This document shows positions 30,477 through 41,600 of a DNA stretch of 64,000 bases, piece by piece (within the stretch, counting starts at the first letter, position 1; each line of letters starts with the position of its first letter). This stretch comes from Tritrichomonas musculus (taxonomy: Eukaryota; Parabasalia; Tritrichomonadida; Tritrichomonadidae). A program made the translations under genes and the position numbers. The notes under the pieces are model-generated. The model saw only the letters and a list, made by a program, of their open reading frames with translations. It ran no database searches and had not been told where the DNA came from. The stretch spans positions 6,200,001-6,264,000 of the forward strand of contig JAPFFF010000003.1 of the NCBI GenBank assembly GCA_039105265.1, given 5' to 3'.

Positions 30477-31595
30477 ATGAATTCTCATGTATTTTATTTA
30501 AATCCGAATCAATTGGCTGATATGAGCAATTATAAAATTAATGGTGTAGCACCGATTGCATTTGCTATGATTACGACTACTGAATCAAGGTCAATTTATA
30601 TTTTTCCATCAACTTTTACATTTCCGAGGCAAGTTCAAAGTATTTATAAAGGTACAACATTAACGACTAGACCTGCATGGATGTTATATTTAATTGGTGA
30701 TGGAATTTATAGTCCGTCATACATATTTATACGAAAGATACTACCAGGATTTCAAGAACCTGTATTTGTATTATTAAATGATAACACACCTAAAGATATA
30801 ACAAATTATTATGTAGAATATGATGGTGAAGCTTACTTTAATAGAGTAAATTTCGCTTTTACTTATGAGGTATTCATGAATGCATTTAATAATATAATAA
30901 CTGCAGCTGATACAGGTTATAATCCTAATGCAAATAAAACATATATATCATTTACCGTTTATGATAATCCAAACTTAATACCGATAATTGATTTCATTGA
31001 TAACACAGAACCAGGTTCTGACACCAATGATATTAGAATACAAACAATGAACGATTTAAATCAAAATACAAATTATAAACCGAAGAAACCTACACATTTA
31101 GGTTTTCGAAATGATACTATATTCACTGAATATCCTATATTCAAACCAAATATAAAACCTGATAACGAAACAACAGAAAATGAAACAACAGAAAATATTA
31201 AATCATTAACTCCCAATCCACCAAGAAAGCATAAATCAAAAGAAAATGATAACAAAGTTCATTTTTCAGCATCAGCCATAAGTACAAAACCAAATTATCC
31301 AACAAGCTATGAACCTATGGAAATTGAAGACGATTGGCATGTAGGAAATCAAAATCAATCACAAGGCTTTTATTTTGAAACACCAAATCCTAATAAGTCA
31401 TCAAATTATTCTGAACGACAACAAAACATAAATAATGATACTTTTGAAGACTTGTCAAATTCACTTGATAATCAGCAAGACCAGAAGAAACAACCACAAT
31501 CAACAAAGCGTTTTAGTTTTAGAATCGTTTCGGACCCAAATGACAAAAATAATAATAATAATAATAACAATAATGGAGGTTTTGATTTAAATTAA
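30477..31595 (+). CDS. Unknown Polinton protein with a beta-rich head and disordered tail
   Basis: 372 residues. Residues 1-180 are strand-rich and aromatic (RSIYIFPSTFTFPRQVQSIY, AWMLYLIGDGIYSPSYIF); ~190-372 are disordered, rich in Asn, Pro, Gln and Ser, ending in a run of Asn. The head could be a jelly-roll and hence a minor capsid protein, but I see no signature. It ends directly against the converging 764-residue gene with no spacer. Confidence 0.6.
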   Translation: MNSHVFYLNPNQLADMSNYKINGVAPIAFAMITTTESRSIYIFPSTFTFPRQVQSIYKGTTLTTRPAWMLYLIGDGIYSPSYIFIRKILPGFQEPVFVLLNDNTPKDITNYYVEYDGEAYFNRVNFAFTYEVFMNAFNNIITAADTGYNPNANKTYISFTVYDNPNLIPIIDFIDNTEPGSDTNDIRIQTMNDLNQNTNYKPKKPTHLGFRNDTIFTEYPIFKPNIKPDNETTENETTENIKSLTPNPPRKHKSKENDNKVHFSASAISTKPNYPTSYEPMEIEDDWHVGNQNQSQGFYFETPNPNKSSNYSERQQNINNDTFEDLSNSLDNQQDQKKQPQSTKRFSFRIVSDPNDKNNNNNNNNNGGFDLN

Positions 31596-33890
31596 TTATT
31601 CATTATTCATTCTTTGATGTAATGGTTTAAGATTAACAGCAAAATCAGCATATTTATTTTTGTTCTGCAATTTACTTTCTTTGAGTTGTGCTTTGAATGC
31701 TGTGTATCCACAATTTGGATATATATCTCTTTCTATTGCTGCGGTGATTCGTTTAATGAAATTATCTTTAACGTTCTTAATATCTTCTGGCGTTGCTTCT
31801 TTAATTCCTTCTGCATTTCGTTTCAACCTGTTATATCCTTCTTGCTTACTTACATCAACATTGAAACCAACACCAAAGACAACATAATCAATGTAATGCA
31901 TTAATTCAGTAAATTGTTTACCCCATTGACTTGGTTCAGCCTTTAATTCTCCTGATGTGATATCAATAGCTTTATCAATAATCTTCTCAACATATGATTG
32001 AACATTCTTTCCTAATACTGAAACATATTCTTTATTGTTCTGTTGTTTCCAATATGACCATTGTTCATATGTTAATATCTTTCCATTGAACTTATTGTCT
32101 TGAATTAGTTCTTTGAAAGGAGCATCAAAGAGATAAGCAAATAACATATTTGATACAGCAAGGTAATTGATGAGTTTCTTCAAAGGAGATAATACAAAGA
32201 ATTGTTCGTCATTCCAATACACTTTCCAGACTTTAGAAAAGATTGATGACCAATAAGAACTTGGTGTAATACGTTTGCTGACTCTTGCTTTTCCCAGACC
32301 CATAGGACCGTAATAATTTTCTAACTCTTGCATTTCTTTTCCCTTTGTTAATTTGTATTGACCAGCATCCCAATCAATTTTCTTGATATCTTTATCAAAT
32401 AATGATTGAATCCATTTATTGAACGGCATTTCTTTTCTTTCTTGTTTTGTTTTAATAACAGATTTCCAAACTTTCTTGTAAGGAGAAGCAAATACAAGCT
32501 TGTATCCGTTAATGATTGAAGGATTACCGTTCCTATCAATTAAAACAACATCATCAACTTTATCACCGTTCAAGTCTGTTATTGAGTTTCCTAACGGGTC
32601 TTTGGCATTTTCTGGTAATAAACGATATCTTGGTTTACCGTCTTTATCAACTGAATTCTTACAGTATTCAATAGCTGTATCACGACAAGCTGCATTCGGA
32701 ATGTATTTGATTCTGAAGTTTCCGTTAATAATCATATCAATAAATTTATCTCTGTAATAGGATATATTACCACCGACACGAGGTATTTCAAGCTTGTCAA
32801 ATGAATCCTTTAATGTTGAGTTAACATGTGGCATATCTTTATTATCACGTCGTCCACGAGTATTCTTTGAGGGTTGCTTTGCATTTCTTATTAATTCATC
32901 AAGTATTTCATCATCTGCTTTGTTATCTTCTGCATATCCTTTGTATTTCCTTGCAAAAGGTGATTTAATTTCTTGTGCTTCTTCTTCATTATCTTCATAT
33001 CTGTATGGTTGTTTTGCAGGTGTTCTTGCATATCTGTATGCTTCGGTTGCTGCTTCATTATCATCTTGCCAATCATCTAATTCATCATCATATAATGATT
33101 GAAGAGGTCCGTTATTATTGTTGTTGTCGTCTGCCATTTTATTAGTTGAAAAATTATTTTTATTGTGTTCCTTTGATGGTTCAATAAAAGAATCAGATAA
33201 ATCATCGTTTTTCAATATTAATGACTCAGAATCTGATTCGCTTAATGTTATATTAAGTAATGAATCTTCACTGTCTTTAGGCAATTGTATTGTCGAGTCA
33301 TTTTCATCAGAATCACTCGGAGTTATGCGTTTTCGTCTTGGTGTTCTTCGTTTATTAGTATCAAGTGTTGGTTCATGTATGCTTGTTCTCTTTCTTCTTC
33401 CTTTGTTGGTTTGTGGTGTTTGACTCTTTCTCGGTGGTTTGATGGGTGATGAACGAAAACCGTCAGAACTATAATTCAAATCATCGTTGACAACAATATT
33501 GAAGTAATTGATAATTGTATCAAGGCTTTTTTTGTCTGTTGTGTACTCTCTTAAACTAAGGAATTGATTACCTTTGCTTTTAATACCTGCATTGATTTTG
33601 TTTATCAATGAAACAAATCGACGAAACTTGACTTTCATTTCACGAATCTTTCCCACACTTCTTCCTGTATATTCATTGTTTTGTATTTGATACAACAAAT
33701 TAATCAAATCATTGGGGTGTTCTAGTTTATATGTACTGAGAAATGTGTTGTTAAAATAATCTATCGGGTCCTCTAGTTCATCGTCATCATCAGGTTTAGA
33801 TACCTCACTGTCAAATATAATTTCATCATCAATATTACTCAAATCTAATTCAAAGCTATCAGATGAATTATTTTTATCTTGTTTTGACAT
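31596..33890 (-). CDS. Large unknown Polinton protein
   Basis: 764 residues. The first ~350 are mostly disordered and charged: acidic runs, a basic patch (RRKRTSIHEPTLDTNKRRTP) and Ser/Asp-rich stretches. From ~370 it is folded and helical with many Trp, Tyr and Lys residues (SSYWSSIFSKVWKVYWNDEQ). One possibility is a replication or terminal-protein-like function, or a packaged core protein; none is supported by a motif. It is divergent from the fibre-like gene with only 22 bp between starts. Confidence 0.6.
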   Translation of the reverse strand: MSKQDKNNSSDSFELDLSNIDDEIIFDSEVSKPDDDDELEDPIDYFNNTFLSTYKLEHPNDLINLLYQIQNNEYTGRSVGKIREMKVKFRRFVSLINKINAGIKSKGNQFLSLREYTTDKKSLDTIINYFNIVVNDDLNYSSDGFRSSPIKPPRKSQTPQTNKGRRKRTSIHEPTLDTNKRRTPRRKRITPSDSDENDSTIQLPKDSEDSLLNITLSESDSESLILKNDDLSDSFIEPSKEHNKNNFSTNKMADDNNNNNGPLQSLYDDELDDWQDDNEAATEAYRYARTPAKQPYRYEDNEEEAQEIKSPFARKYKGYAEDNKADDEILDELIRNAKQPSKNTRGRRDNKDMPHVNSTLKDSFDKLEIPRVGGNISYYRDKFIDMIINGNFRIKYIPNAACRDTAIEYCKNSVDKDGKPRYRLLPENAKDPLGNSITDLNGDKVDDVVLIDRNGNPSIINGYKLVFASPYKKVWKSVIKTKQERKEMPFNKWIQSLFDKDIKKIDWDAGQYKLTKGKEMQELENYYGPMGLGKARVSKRITPSSYWSSIFSKVWKVYWNDEQFFVLSPLKKLINYLAVSNMLFAYLFDAPFKELIQDNKFNGKILTYEQWSYWKQQNNKEYVSVLGKNVQSYVEKIIDKAIDITSGELKAEPSQWGKQFTELMHYIDYVVFGVGFNVDVSKQEGYNRLKRNAEGIKEATPEDIKNVKDNFIKRITAAIERDIYPNCGYTAFKAQLKESKLQNKNKYADFAVNLKPLHQRMNNE

Positions 33891-33912
33891 TGTTTAGTTT
33901 CTAATAAATTGA

Positions 33913-36900
33913 ATGTTTACGATTGAGCAGAGCGGGCACATAACAAAAACAAATACTATTGACGGATTGATTAACGAGTACATTAAAAGATATGTAGACA
34001 ATTATGTTATCAAAGGTGATTCATCGAACGGTCACGGAATCACAGAGGAACAATTGAATGAAGCTGTTAACGGATTGCGTGATTATGTTATCAACAATTA
34101 CGCTTTATCAACTGATATACCTGAACCAATTGATTTAACGAATTATGCATTGAAGACAGATATACCTGAACCTGTTGACTTAACAGCGTATTATACAAGC
34201 GCACAAGCTGATGAGAAGTTTGTTGATGAAGATGAATTGGCTTATGAATTAGATAAGTATGTTTTATCAGATGACGTTGAAAATAAATTAACTGAATTGA
34301 AAAATGACCTCGGAAACTGTTTAACGAAAGATAATTTATACAGTGATTCTAGTAAAATTGATGGATTTAATAATTTGAGATTTGAAACTGAAAATGCGAG
34401 CTGTGTCAGACATAATCTTACGAAAGACTCTGAATTTCTTACTAAAGCTCGTGATTTAGGTATATATATCTATTTCGAAAAAACGAGTGCTTATACTGAT
34501 GGATATTATGTGTTTTCGCGTGAATCTGATGACGGTGATGGTGATGTTGAATACATATTATCTGGTACTGCAAAGAATGAAAACTACAAAGGAATTTGTA
34601 TCTATTACGCAACCAGTTCAGACAATTATGATGGCTTTATATGTAATAACAACGGCTGGGCACCTCCAACTACTATTACAGAGTTTTATGTAATGGATAA
34701 CTCATCAATCCCGACCATAGATTATACAAATAAAAAATATGTCAGCAAAGATGACCTAAGCACTCAATTAAATGTATATGCATTGAAAACAGATATACCA
34801 GAAGTACTCAAAAATAGTGAGTTGCAATTGAACATAAAAGAACTATTACCCGACGAAATGTTTCAGAAATTGATGGCTGATGATGATAAACCATTATCAG
34901 CTCAAGCATCAATGTGTTTAACAAGTATAGCAGCTAATGAAGGTCTTCAATCGGCTTTGGATGTTTGTGCCGAACGATATGTTCCAAAAGATGATTTGAA
35001 GAATTACATCACGAGAGATAATTTGAATGTATCAACTGAATACACAATTGAAATCAAGACATATATGTTTCCTAATATAGGTCCAGTACCAGAAGAATAT
35101 GAAGAAAACGGAATGGATACATCTCACGTTTTACCGTTCAAAGAAGGAACGCATTTGGTTGGTTATAAATTTGACAATAGTGGTAATATATTCCATTTTG
35201 ATATCAGATTCAAGACAAATGAATTATATGCTGATGATGAATATAACGTTAAACAACATGAAGCTGAAGGATTTGAAAGTGAAGGTGAGTATTTTGAATT
35301 AGTGTGGGATGAAGTTAGTGGAGCAATTTATGATAGATATCAATACCTTCCAATAACAATAACATTAGCAGAAACAGAAGATGAATTAGCATTGAAGAGT
35401 GATATACCTGAACCAATTGATTTGACACCGTATTATACTAGTGCACAAGCTGATGAGAAGTTCGTCGATGAGGATGAATTGGCTTATGAATTGGATAAGT
35501 ATGAAACGAAAACAGTTGCAGAAGGAAAATATGCAATGAAGAGTGAAATCCCAGAAATTATTGAGGGTCAAACAACAATTCAATTCGAAATCGTCAATAA
35601 TACAATTCCTGATTTGGATTACAACACATATCATGAACTGATTGAGCAATACGGGTTGGATATTGTTTCATCAAACAGTTTTTATACGGGTCATTATGTT
35701 CATGTAGACTATTCGTACAATGACGATGATGACGAACAACCCTCTCAGATAATGCGTATCGAAGGAAGTGATTCAAGTATTTGGTTTTTGTATGACAGCC
35801 ATGAATTAATCAATCCAGGAACTGGCGATACACCAGAAGTTTTATCGTGTTCAATTACCAAAACTATCGAACCAACAGACAGAAACGCTTATTCAGCTAG
35901 ATATGTGTCGAATACTTATGCATTGAAGACGGATATACCAGAACCAGTTGACTTGACACCGTATTATACTAGTGCACAAGCTGATGAGAAGTTTGTTGAT
36001 GAAGATGAATTAGCTTATGAATTAGATAAATATGCATTGAAAACAGATATACCAACAATTCCAACTGATTTGGTTAATGAATCTGCATTGAATACTGCAT
36101 TATACGGAACTGAATTGAATATTGAATATCCAGCAAACTTATATGACGGTGCATATATTACCCCTCAGCTACCAAATGCCAGAGTTCATTTGGTATTTGA
36201 TGTTAATTGGGGAGATAATCAAGATGATGATATAGTGCATATTGATGTAATATTTAAACCAAATGGTTCTACTAGCACTTATGACAGCATGGACAGGTAT
36301 GATAGCAATGGCAAACGCATTGATAGAATAATATGGCGTTATGATGATGGACAAATTGTATATGTATCATATATTGCAGCACATAGAAATAATAATCCAA
36401 TAGCATACAATTTCATTAGAGCTCAAATCGAATCGCCATTCATTAAAACTGCAAATGTTGTTGATGAAAGTCCAGAACAAATCACAATTCAATGTACACA
36501 GAATGATAGTGGTTGTGTAATCCCAGATGAATATATACGAAGGGTATTAACAACCAAAAATATTATTGTAAAGTTCAAACGAAATGCTGATGATGCATCA
36601 TATGAAGAAGCTGAATACGAATATTCAGGACGAAAGAGTGCAAATCTCATATACAAATCAACCAGCGGAGAGTCAAGTGAATTGATAGATATTCGTGTAG
36701 CTACACGTATTGTTTCATTGAGAGCTGAGGATGATACACTAACCAATATTTATGATGCAACTATCACATTAATCAGCATCCGACCTGTGAATGATGATAT
36801 GATTACTTCGGTGAAATATGTGAATGATAACTTTGCACTGAAGTCAAACGTCATAACAGAAGAACAACTAATAAAAAAATGTGCTATTGATTGCGGACCG

Positions 36901-37719
36901 ATTACAGAGGGCGGTGAAATATCAATTCATTATCTAAAACTTGAAGATAAGGTAATTAAACTGGAATACATAGTAGGTGATTATGCGCTATGTTTGGAAA
37001 TAAGAATATTATTCTATGATACAACTGGAAATCCTCATAACATTGTTCTTGTATTACATCAAAGAACTGTGTATTTCGACAATTTCAAATTCCCATTCTA
37101 TTATGAAGACACTGTTGATATAACATCAGGAAGACCCCTGACATATAATTTCCCAATAGGCGGATATTCTTGGACAACTACTCAGGAATTATTAGATGCT
37201 AAACAAATATATTCAAGATGCATCATGTCCCGAGGTTATTTATCAAAATTTAAGGCTGCTATTTACGGAACGCAATCAAACACAACAATCACACATTACT
37301 CTCCGATTGAATCATCAATGAACTCTGTTAGTGATTTCGTTGTTGGTTCTCCTGTGTATATGACAGGTAAGGTTTACAAACATGTTGGTGATGAATGGAT
37401 ACCTTCAACTGCAGATGATACAACTGATTGTATTTGTAGTGTCAAGACATCAGGAACATGGAAAGAATATGTCGGTATATGTGTGAGAATCGATGACAAA
37501 AATAAATGTATCACATTCGCAAGTCATGGCGATTATCTTGTGAAAGTCAATGATTCATCATGTTATTCAATCGGTGATGAAGTGTTTATAGATAATGAAG
37601 ACAATAAGCTGAAAGTTCTTTCAGGAGAGACAGCAATAACATCAAAAATAAAACGTATGACCGTTGGAATCATTACAAGTATCATTGATGAAAGAACATT
37701 AGCTGTATTCAAAGAGTAA
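33913..37719 (+). CDS. Fibre-like repeat protein of the Polinton
   Basis: 1268 residues. A block beginning DLTxYYTSAQADEKFVDEDE and running into LAYELDKY occurs three times (from about 34160, 35418 and 35950), and YALKTDIPEP-type phrases recur many times. Alternating coiled connectors and globular strand-rich segments, with an N-terminal coil and a C-terminal strand-rich tip (SIGDEVFIDNEDNKLKVLSG), match the design of phage tail fibres and adenovirus fibres, which are trimeric. No signal peptide. A role in host attachment is inference. This is the largest gene after the polymerase in the element. Confidence 0.7.
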   Translation: MFTIEQSGHITKTNTIDGLINEYIKRYVDNYVIKGDSSNGHGITEEQLNEAVNGLRDYVINNYALSTDIPEPIDLTNYALKTDIPEPVDLTAYYTSAQADEKFVDEDELAYELDKYVLSDDVENKLTELKNDLGNCLTKDNLYSDSSKIDGFNNLRFETENASCVRHNLTKDSEFLTKARDLGIYIYFEKTSAYTDGYYVFSRESDDGDGDVEYILSGTAKNENYKGICIYYATSSDNYDGFICNNNGWAPPTTITEFYVMDNSSIPTIDYTNKKYVSKDDLSTQLNVYALKTDIPEVLKNSELQLNIKELLPDEMFQKLMADDDKPLSAQASMCLTSIAANEGLQSALDVCAERYVPKDDLKNYITRDNLNVSTEYTIEIKTYMFPNIGPVPEEYEENGMDTSHVLPFKEGTHLVGYKFDNSGNIFHFDIRFKTNELYADDEYNVKQHEAEGFESEGEYFELVWDEVSGAIYDRYQYLPITITLAETEDELALKSDIPEPIDLTPYYTSAQADEKFVDEDELAYELDKYETKTVAEGKYAMKSEIPEIIEGQTTIQFEIVNNTIPDLDYNTYHELIEQYGLDIVSSNSFYTGHYVHVDYSYNDDDDEQPSQIMRIEGSDSSIWFLYDSHELINPGTGDTPEVLSCSITKTIEPTDRNAYSARYVSNTYALKTDIPEPVDLTPYYTSAQADEKFVDEDELAYELDKYALKTDIPTIPTDLVNESALNTALYGTELNIEYPANLYDGAYITPQLPNARVHLVFDVNWGDNQDDDIVHIDVIFKPNGSTSTYDSMDRYDSNGKRIDRIIWRYDDGQIVYVSYIAAHRNNNPIAYNFIRAQIESPFIKTANVVDESPEQITIQCTQNDSGCVIPDEYIRRVLTTKNIIVKFKRNADDASYEEAEYEYSGRKSANLIYKSTSGESSELIDIRVATRIVSLRAEDDTLTNIYDATITLISIRPVNDDMITSVKYVNDNFALKSNVITEEQLIKKCAIDCGPITEGGEISIHYLKLEDKVIKLEYIVGDYALCLEIRILFYDTTGNPHNIVLVLHQRTVYFDNFKFPFYYEDTVDITSGRPLTYNFPIGGYSWTTTQELLDAKQIYSRCIMSRGYLSKFKAAIYGTQSNTTITHYSPIESSMNSVSDFVVGSPVYMTGKVYKHVGDEWIPSTADDTTDCICSVKTSGTWKEYVGICVRIDDKNKCITFASHGDYLVKVNDSSCYSIGDEVFIDNEDNKLKVLSGETAITSKIKRMTVGIITSIIDERTLAVFKE

Positions 37720-37767
37720 ATCAAACAATGAAAGCAAAAATAAAATAATATTAATGAATTATTATTT

Positions 37768-38526
37768 TTATGATTGAAATTGATTGAAGTATTCATCGAT
37801 GAGTGTGTGTAATTGTTCTAGATGTCTTGTTTGAATTCTTATCGTACACATATTGATATCGTAATCATCAGCACCAAATGTACGTTTGACAATATTTTTG
37901 ATATCTTTGTTCGGACTCATCGCTATTGGTAAATTATCTTTGAAATACCATCTTTCTTCTTCATTACGGTAATGATTGATGATTTGTCGAAAGTTAGATT
38001 TATGACGACGGACTAAATGAAGAATAATATTATCATTATCGTTTGGTATTGTTTCTTTCCAAATCAAATACTTATAATCGTGTTCTCTGTTGACTGGAAC
38101 CATTCGTGGTCGTTGCTCATTGATTGTTTCAGTTAATTGTTGTCGTTCGTGTTCAAAATGAGAGTCAAGCAGTTTCATGATGTATAATGCATTTTTTGGT
38201 GAGCTCCATATGGCAATATGATTGACGAGTAATCGATGAACATAATAACCTTGTAAACCTGATTGCAAATTAGGTCTGTTTTGATACAATTCTTCAGGGG
38301 TGCAATTTTGCATGCCTGCCAATTCATTAAGTATTTCATTTGATTCATGCAAGTTAAACCATCTTGTAGGTTGTTTCTTTGAATGACAAGCTGTTATGAT
38401 TGACTGCATTTGATACATATCATCCTGTTTTGAATGAATGATTCTTAAATGTTGGTTGTATTGAATATATTCATAATCATTGTTGATGGCTTGAACGGTT
38501 GCTGTTTGGTTGTTAGTTGCTGACAT
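37768..38526 (-). CDS. KilA-N domain protein of the Polinton
   Basis: 252 residues. Residues ~20-135 have the KilA-N pattern found in large DNA viruses and phages: W in RWFNLHESNEILNEL, then GYYVHRLLVNHIAIWSSPKN. The C-terminal ~100 residues (KYLIWKETIPNDNDNIILHL) resemble the extra domain that often follows KilA-N in viral proteins. KilA-N binds DNA; the role in the element may be regulatory. Convergent with the fibre-like gene, upstream of the polymerase's 3' end. Confidence 0.8.
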   Translation of the reverse strand: MSATNNQTATVQAINNDYEYIQYNQHLRIIHSKQDDMYQMQSIITACHSKKQPTRWFNLHESNEILNELAGMQNCTPEELYQNRPNLQSGLQGYYVHRLLVNHIAIWSSPKNALYIMKLLDSHFEHERQQLTETINEQRPRMVPVNREHDYKYLIWKETIPNDNDNIILHLVRRHKSNFRQIINHYRNEEERWYFKDNLPIAMSPNKDIKNIVKRTFGADDYDINMCTIRIQTRHLEQLHTLIDEYFNQFQS

Positions 38527-38625
38527 TGTAGCTGTTTGATTAGCTGATAAAAAATTGATTTAAAAATAAAACATTCAAAAATAAATTGATTTTCATTGAT
38601 GATTTTTCTGCTTCTAGCATTTCAT

Positions 38626-41600
38626 TTAATGATTTTCAATGAAATAATCCTTTGCAGTGAAACCATTGACATAAGGACAACAACAATGATTTGATAATAC
38701 CAACATTTTTGAATGTGCTGCTGTTAAAGCATTTTTGATAACAGTTATTTTACTCATCAGTTGTGAATTTAATTGAAGGTTTATATTCTTTCCTTTCATT
38801 ACTGATTGCTTTTCAATGACATTTTTGTAATCACTTGATTTGATGTTGTTCTTCTTCAATGAAACACCTTTGAGCTTTAATGAAATTGTTTTGTCATCTG
38901 ACCAAATCGTATAACACTTGGCACATAAAGCAACTTGATTTGCTCCGAACTTTTCTACACAACAACCGAGAATCTTTTTCTCATCATATACATCATTGAT
39001 TGCAGGATTTGGCATAAAGCTATAAATGTGTTTATCATAAAATGATTTGTCTTTGATGACGTAATCAAACAACTGGTCAATCGGTTTATTCATATCACCA
39101 GCTATAGACATGTACAGACTATCTGTATCGACCGAGTTGAAATGAATTTTATTCATGTCAATGCATTTGTATAGAAAGTCATAAAGGAAAGTCAAATACC
39201 AGTATTTCACATTGTCTAATGTCCAAAATGATTCCTGAAGACATGTAGTGCATTTGAATGAATGTGGTTGTGATTGTATCAAATAACAATCATTTGACAA
39301 TTTACATCCATTGCGATAAGTATCGGATGCAATCAATTGAAAGGCTTTATTTTTATCAACAATTCTGACTTTATTGAAGTTCTCTGAATTCATACCGTCA
39401 TAACCGTAAGATCCGTTCATGCTAATCTTATAGAACTTTTCATTTCCGTGTGCCTTTCCCGACAATATATCCTGACGCTTCTTCATAAACTCACAAACAA
39501 ATTGATTGAATCCGTCATGAGCTTCATATAAACTTAAGCTCTTAATGTCATCAACAATAAGTCCGTGGTCGATTAAAAACCATAAAAGGTAATTCGAGAA
39601 CGTCATAAATGTTCCGCATGTATCAAGAAGCATTGTCAGCTTTCTTGTTTCTTTATCTGCTGAATTCAGTTTATTGTCTTTCATGTATTTGTACATATAA
39701 CTTCCAATCGTTTGTTCATCGTTCATTATATTGATATTTCTAAACACAGGGGGAAAGTTAATCAAATCATTGATTTTATTCTTTGGACATCTCAATTTGA
39801 CTTCAGCTTTGAATATAAACTCAGGGTTTGCATCAAATCGTTTCTTTGATTGAATGATATTCATTTCAGAATTAAATACCTTTTCATTCTTGTTTCCATC
39901 TTCATCATAAACATCAAAGCGTTTTATAAATGAACCAGGCATGTACATGATTCCTCCGTGATAAGGATTAAATGAATGTTTTACTGAACTGAATGATGAA
40001 GGATACAATGAATTGAAATCAATACCAGCAACGTGTGAGACTATGTTTGAAGTGTCATAGCTGATGATTCTGTCATTAACGGCATCATATTTGAGTTTAT
40101 TGATTAATGTTTGACCTCTGATGTTCACTCGATGAAGTACATTCGATAATCCTCCCGTTATGTTCTCTCTCAAGTTGTAGTATTCTTTTTCATCAGTTAT
40201 GAGTGTGGGAAGGTGATGGAGCTTGCAGAATTTCTTCAATTGTATTTTGGTTCTTGTTATCTTATCATCATCACGTTGTCTCAAACGATTACATTCAGCA
40301 CAAGCAAGTAAACAGTTATCAATCTGATGTCCTTTGTTGTTATCTATTCGGTCAAGAGTTGGTTTGTTGGTATGAGTGAAGTGTTCACCACACAAATGAC
40401 ATTTACCTGTTTCATTTGATTCATACAATTTCATGAAAGCTTCAAAATCTTTTTCACTAACACATTTTGATATATCGCGTTGATTTTGATTCATCTTGTT
40501 GTGTTTCTCATCTTGTTTTCGATAGTTATCACATTTATTTAACCACCATTTCATTGTTGGTTTAAAAGTATTTGATTTGTTTATGATTTCATAGTCGTTC
40601 TTAGGGTTGAAATCTTTGTAAGCAAGAGCATATTTGATACATGATGCGTTCTTTGACAATGAAAGATTGCTAATCAAATCAACTTTATATTCAGCATTCA
40701 TTTGAATAAGATTATCAATCGGTTTAATCATCATTTCAACATCATTGTCATTGTATGATAACAAATAATCCCAACGTGTTGCAAACCTCTTTGAATCAAT
40801 CAAATACTCTTCATAATCAGCTTTCGTTAATGGATTCTTTTGATTGAGATAACTGTAAAAGTCTTCATATTTGAATGGTTCACTCTTTGACAACACTTCA
40901 TTATAATTATCACTGTTGATTGCTTCATAAGGAAAGACACCTTTCGAACTGTTAGATATACCGCCAAAATCGATTCCAAACTGTTTGAGTGTTCCTCCAG
41001 CAACAAATGCTTGTGCATCAATGAACCTCAATCGAATAGGGTACTTTGATGACTTCAATATGAATTGTTTCAATGATGTAGCAGTTCCAATCATTCCGCT
41101 ATCGATTGACCAATGATTTTTAATCAATTGCTCTTTGAATAAGTTTGAATCAAATCGTGATGAATTAAAACCGAACACTGTTATTGTTTTCAATGATGAA
41201 TCTATTTTATTGAGTTCTTCTTCCGATTTACCTTTAATAAAGCTCTTCAAATGATTCAATTTATCAACATACACATCACAGCCAACAACAAATAACCAGT
41301 CAATCCATTTGGCAATGAATTCATTTGTTCGTATATCAAAGTTCTTTGTTAACAAACCTTTATCAAGCTTCACACATGATGAAACACTCAAAGGAATCAA
41401 TCGAGAATTGATAACAGATTTATCACTGACTTTCTTTTCAATCTTTTGCTCCATTGTTTCAAAATCATAAGTGATATAATGAATTGTTGGCTTCCATTCA
41501 AGTTCATATGAAAGACAATACAAATAAACAGGATTGTTTAAAATGTGTGGACAATATGGTAAAGCTTCTCGTGAAGGAATGAAATCCTTTTTGAATTTGC

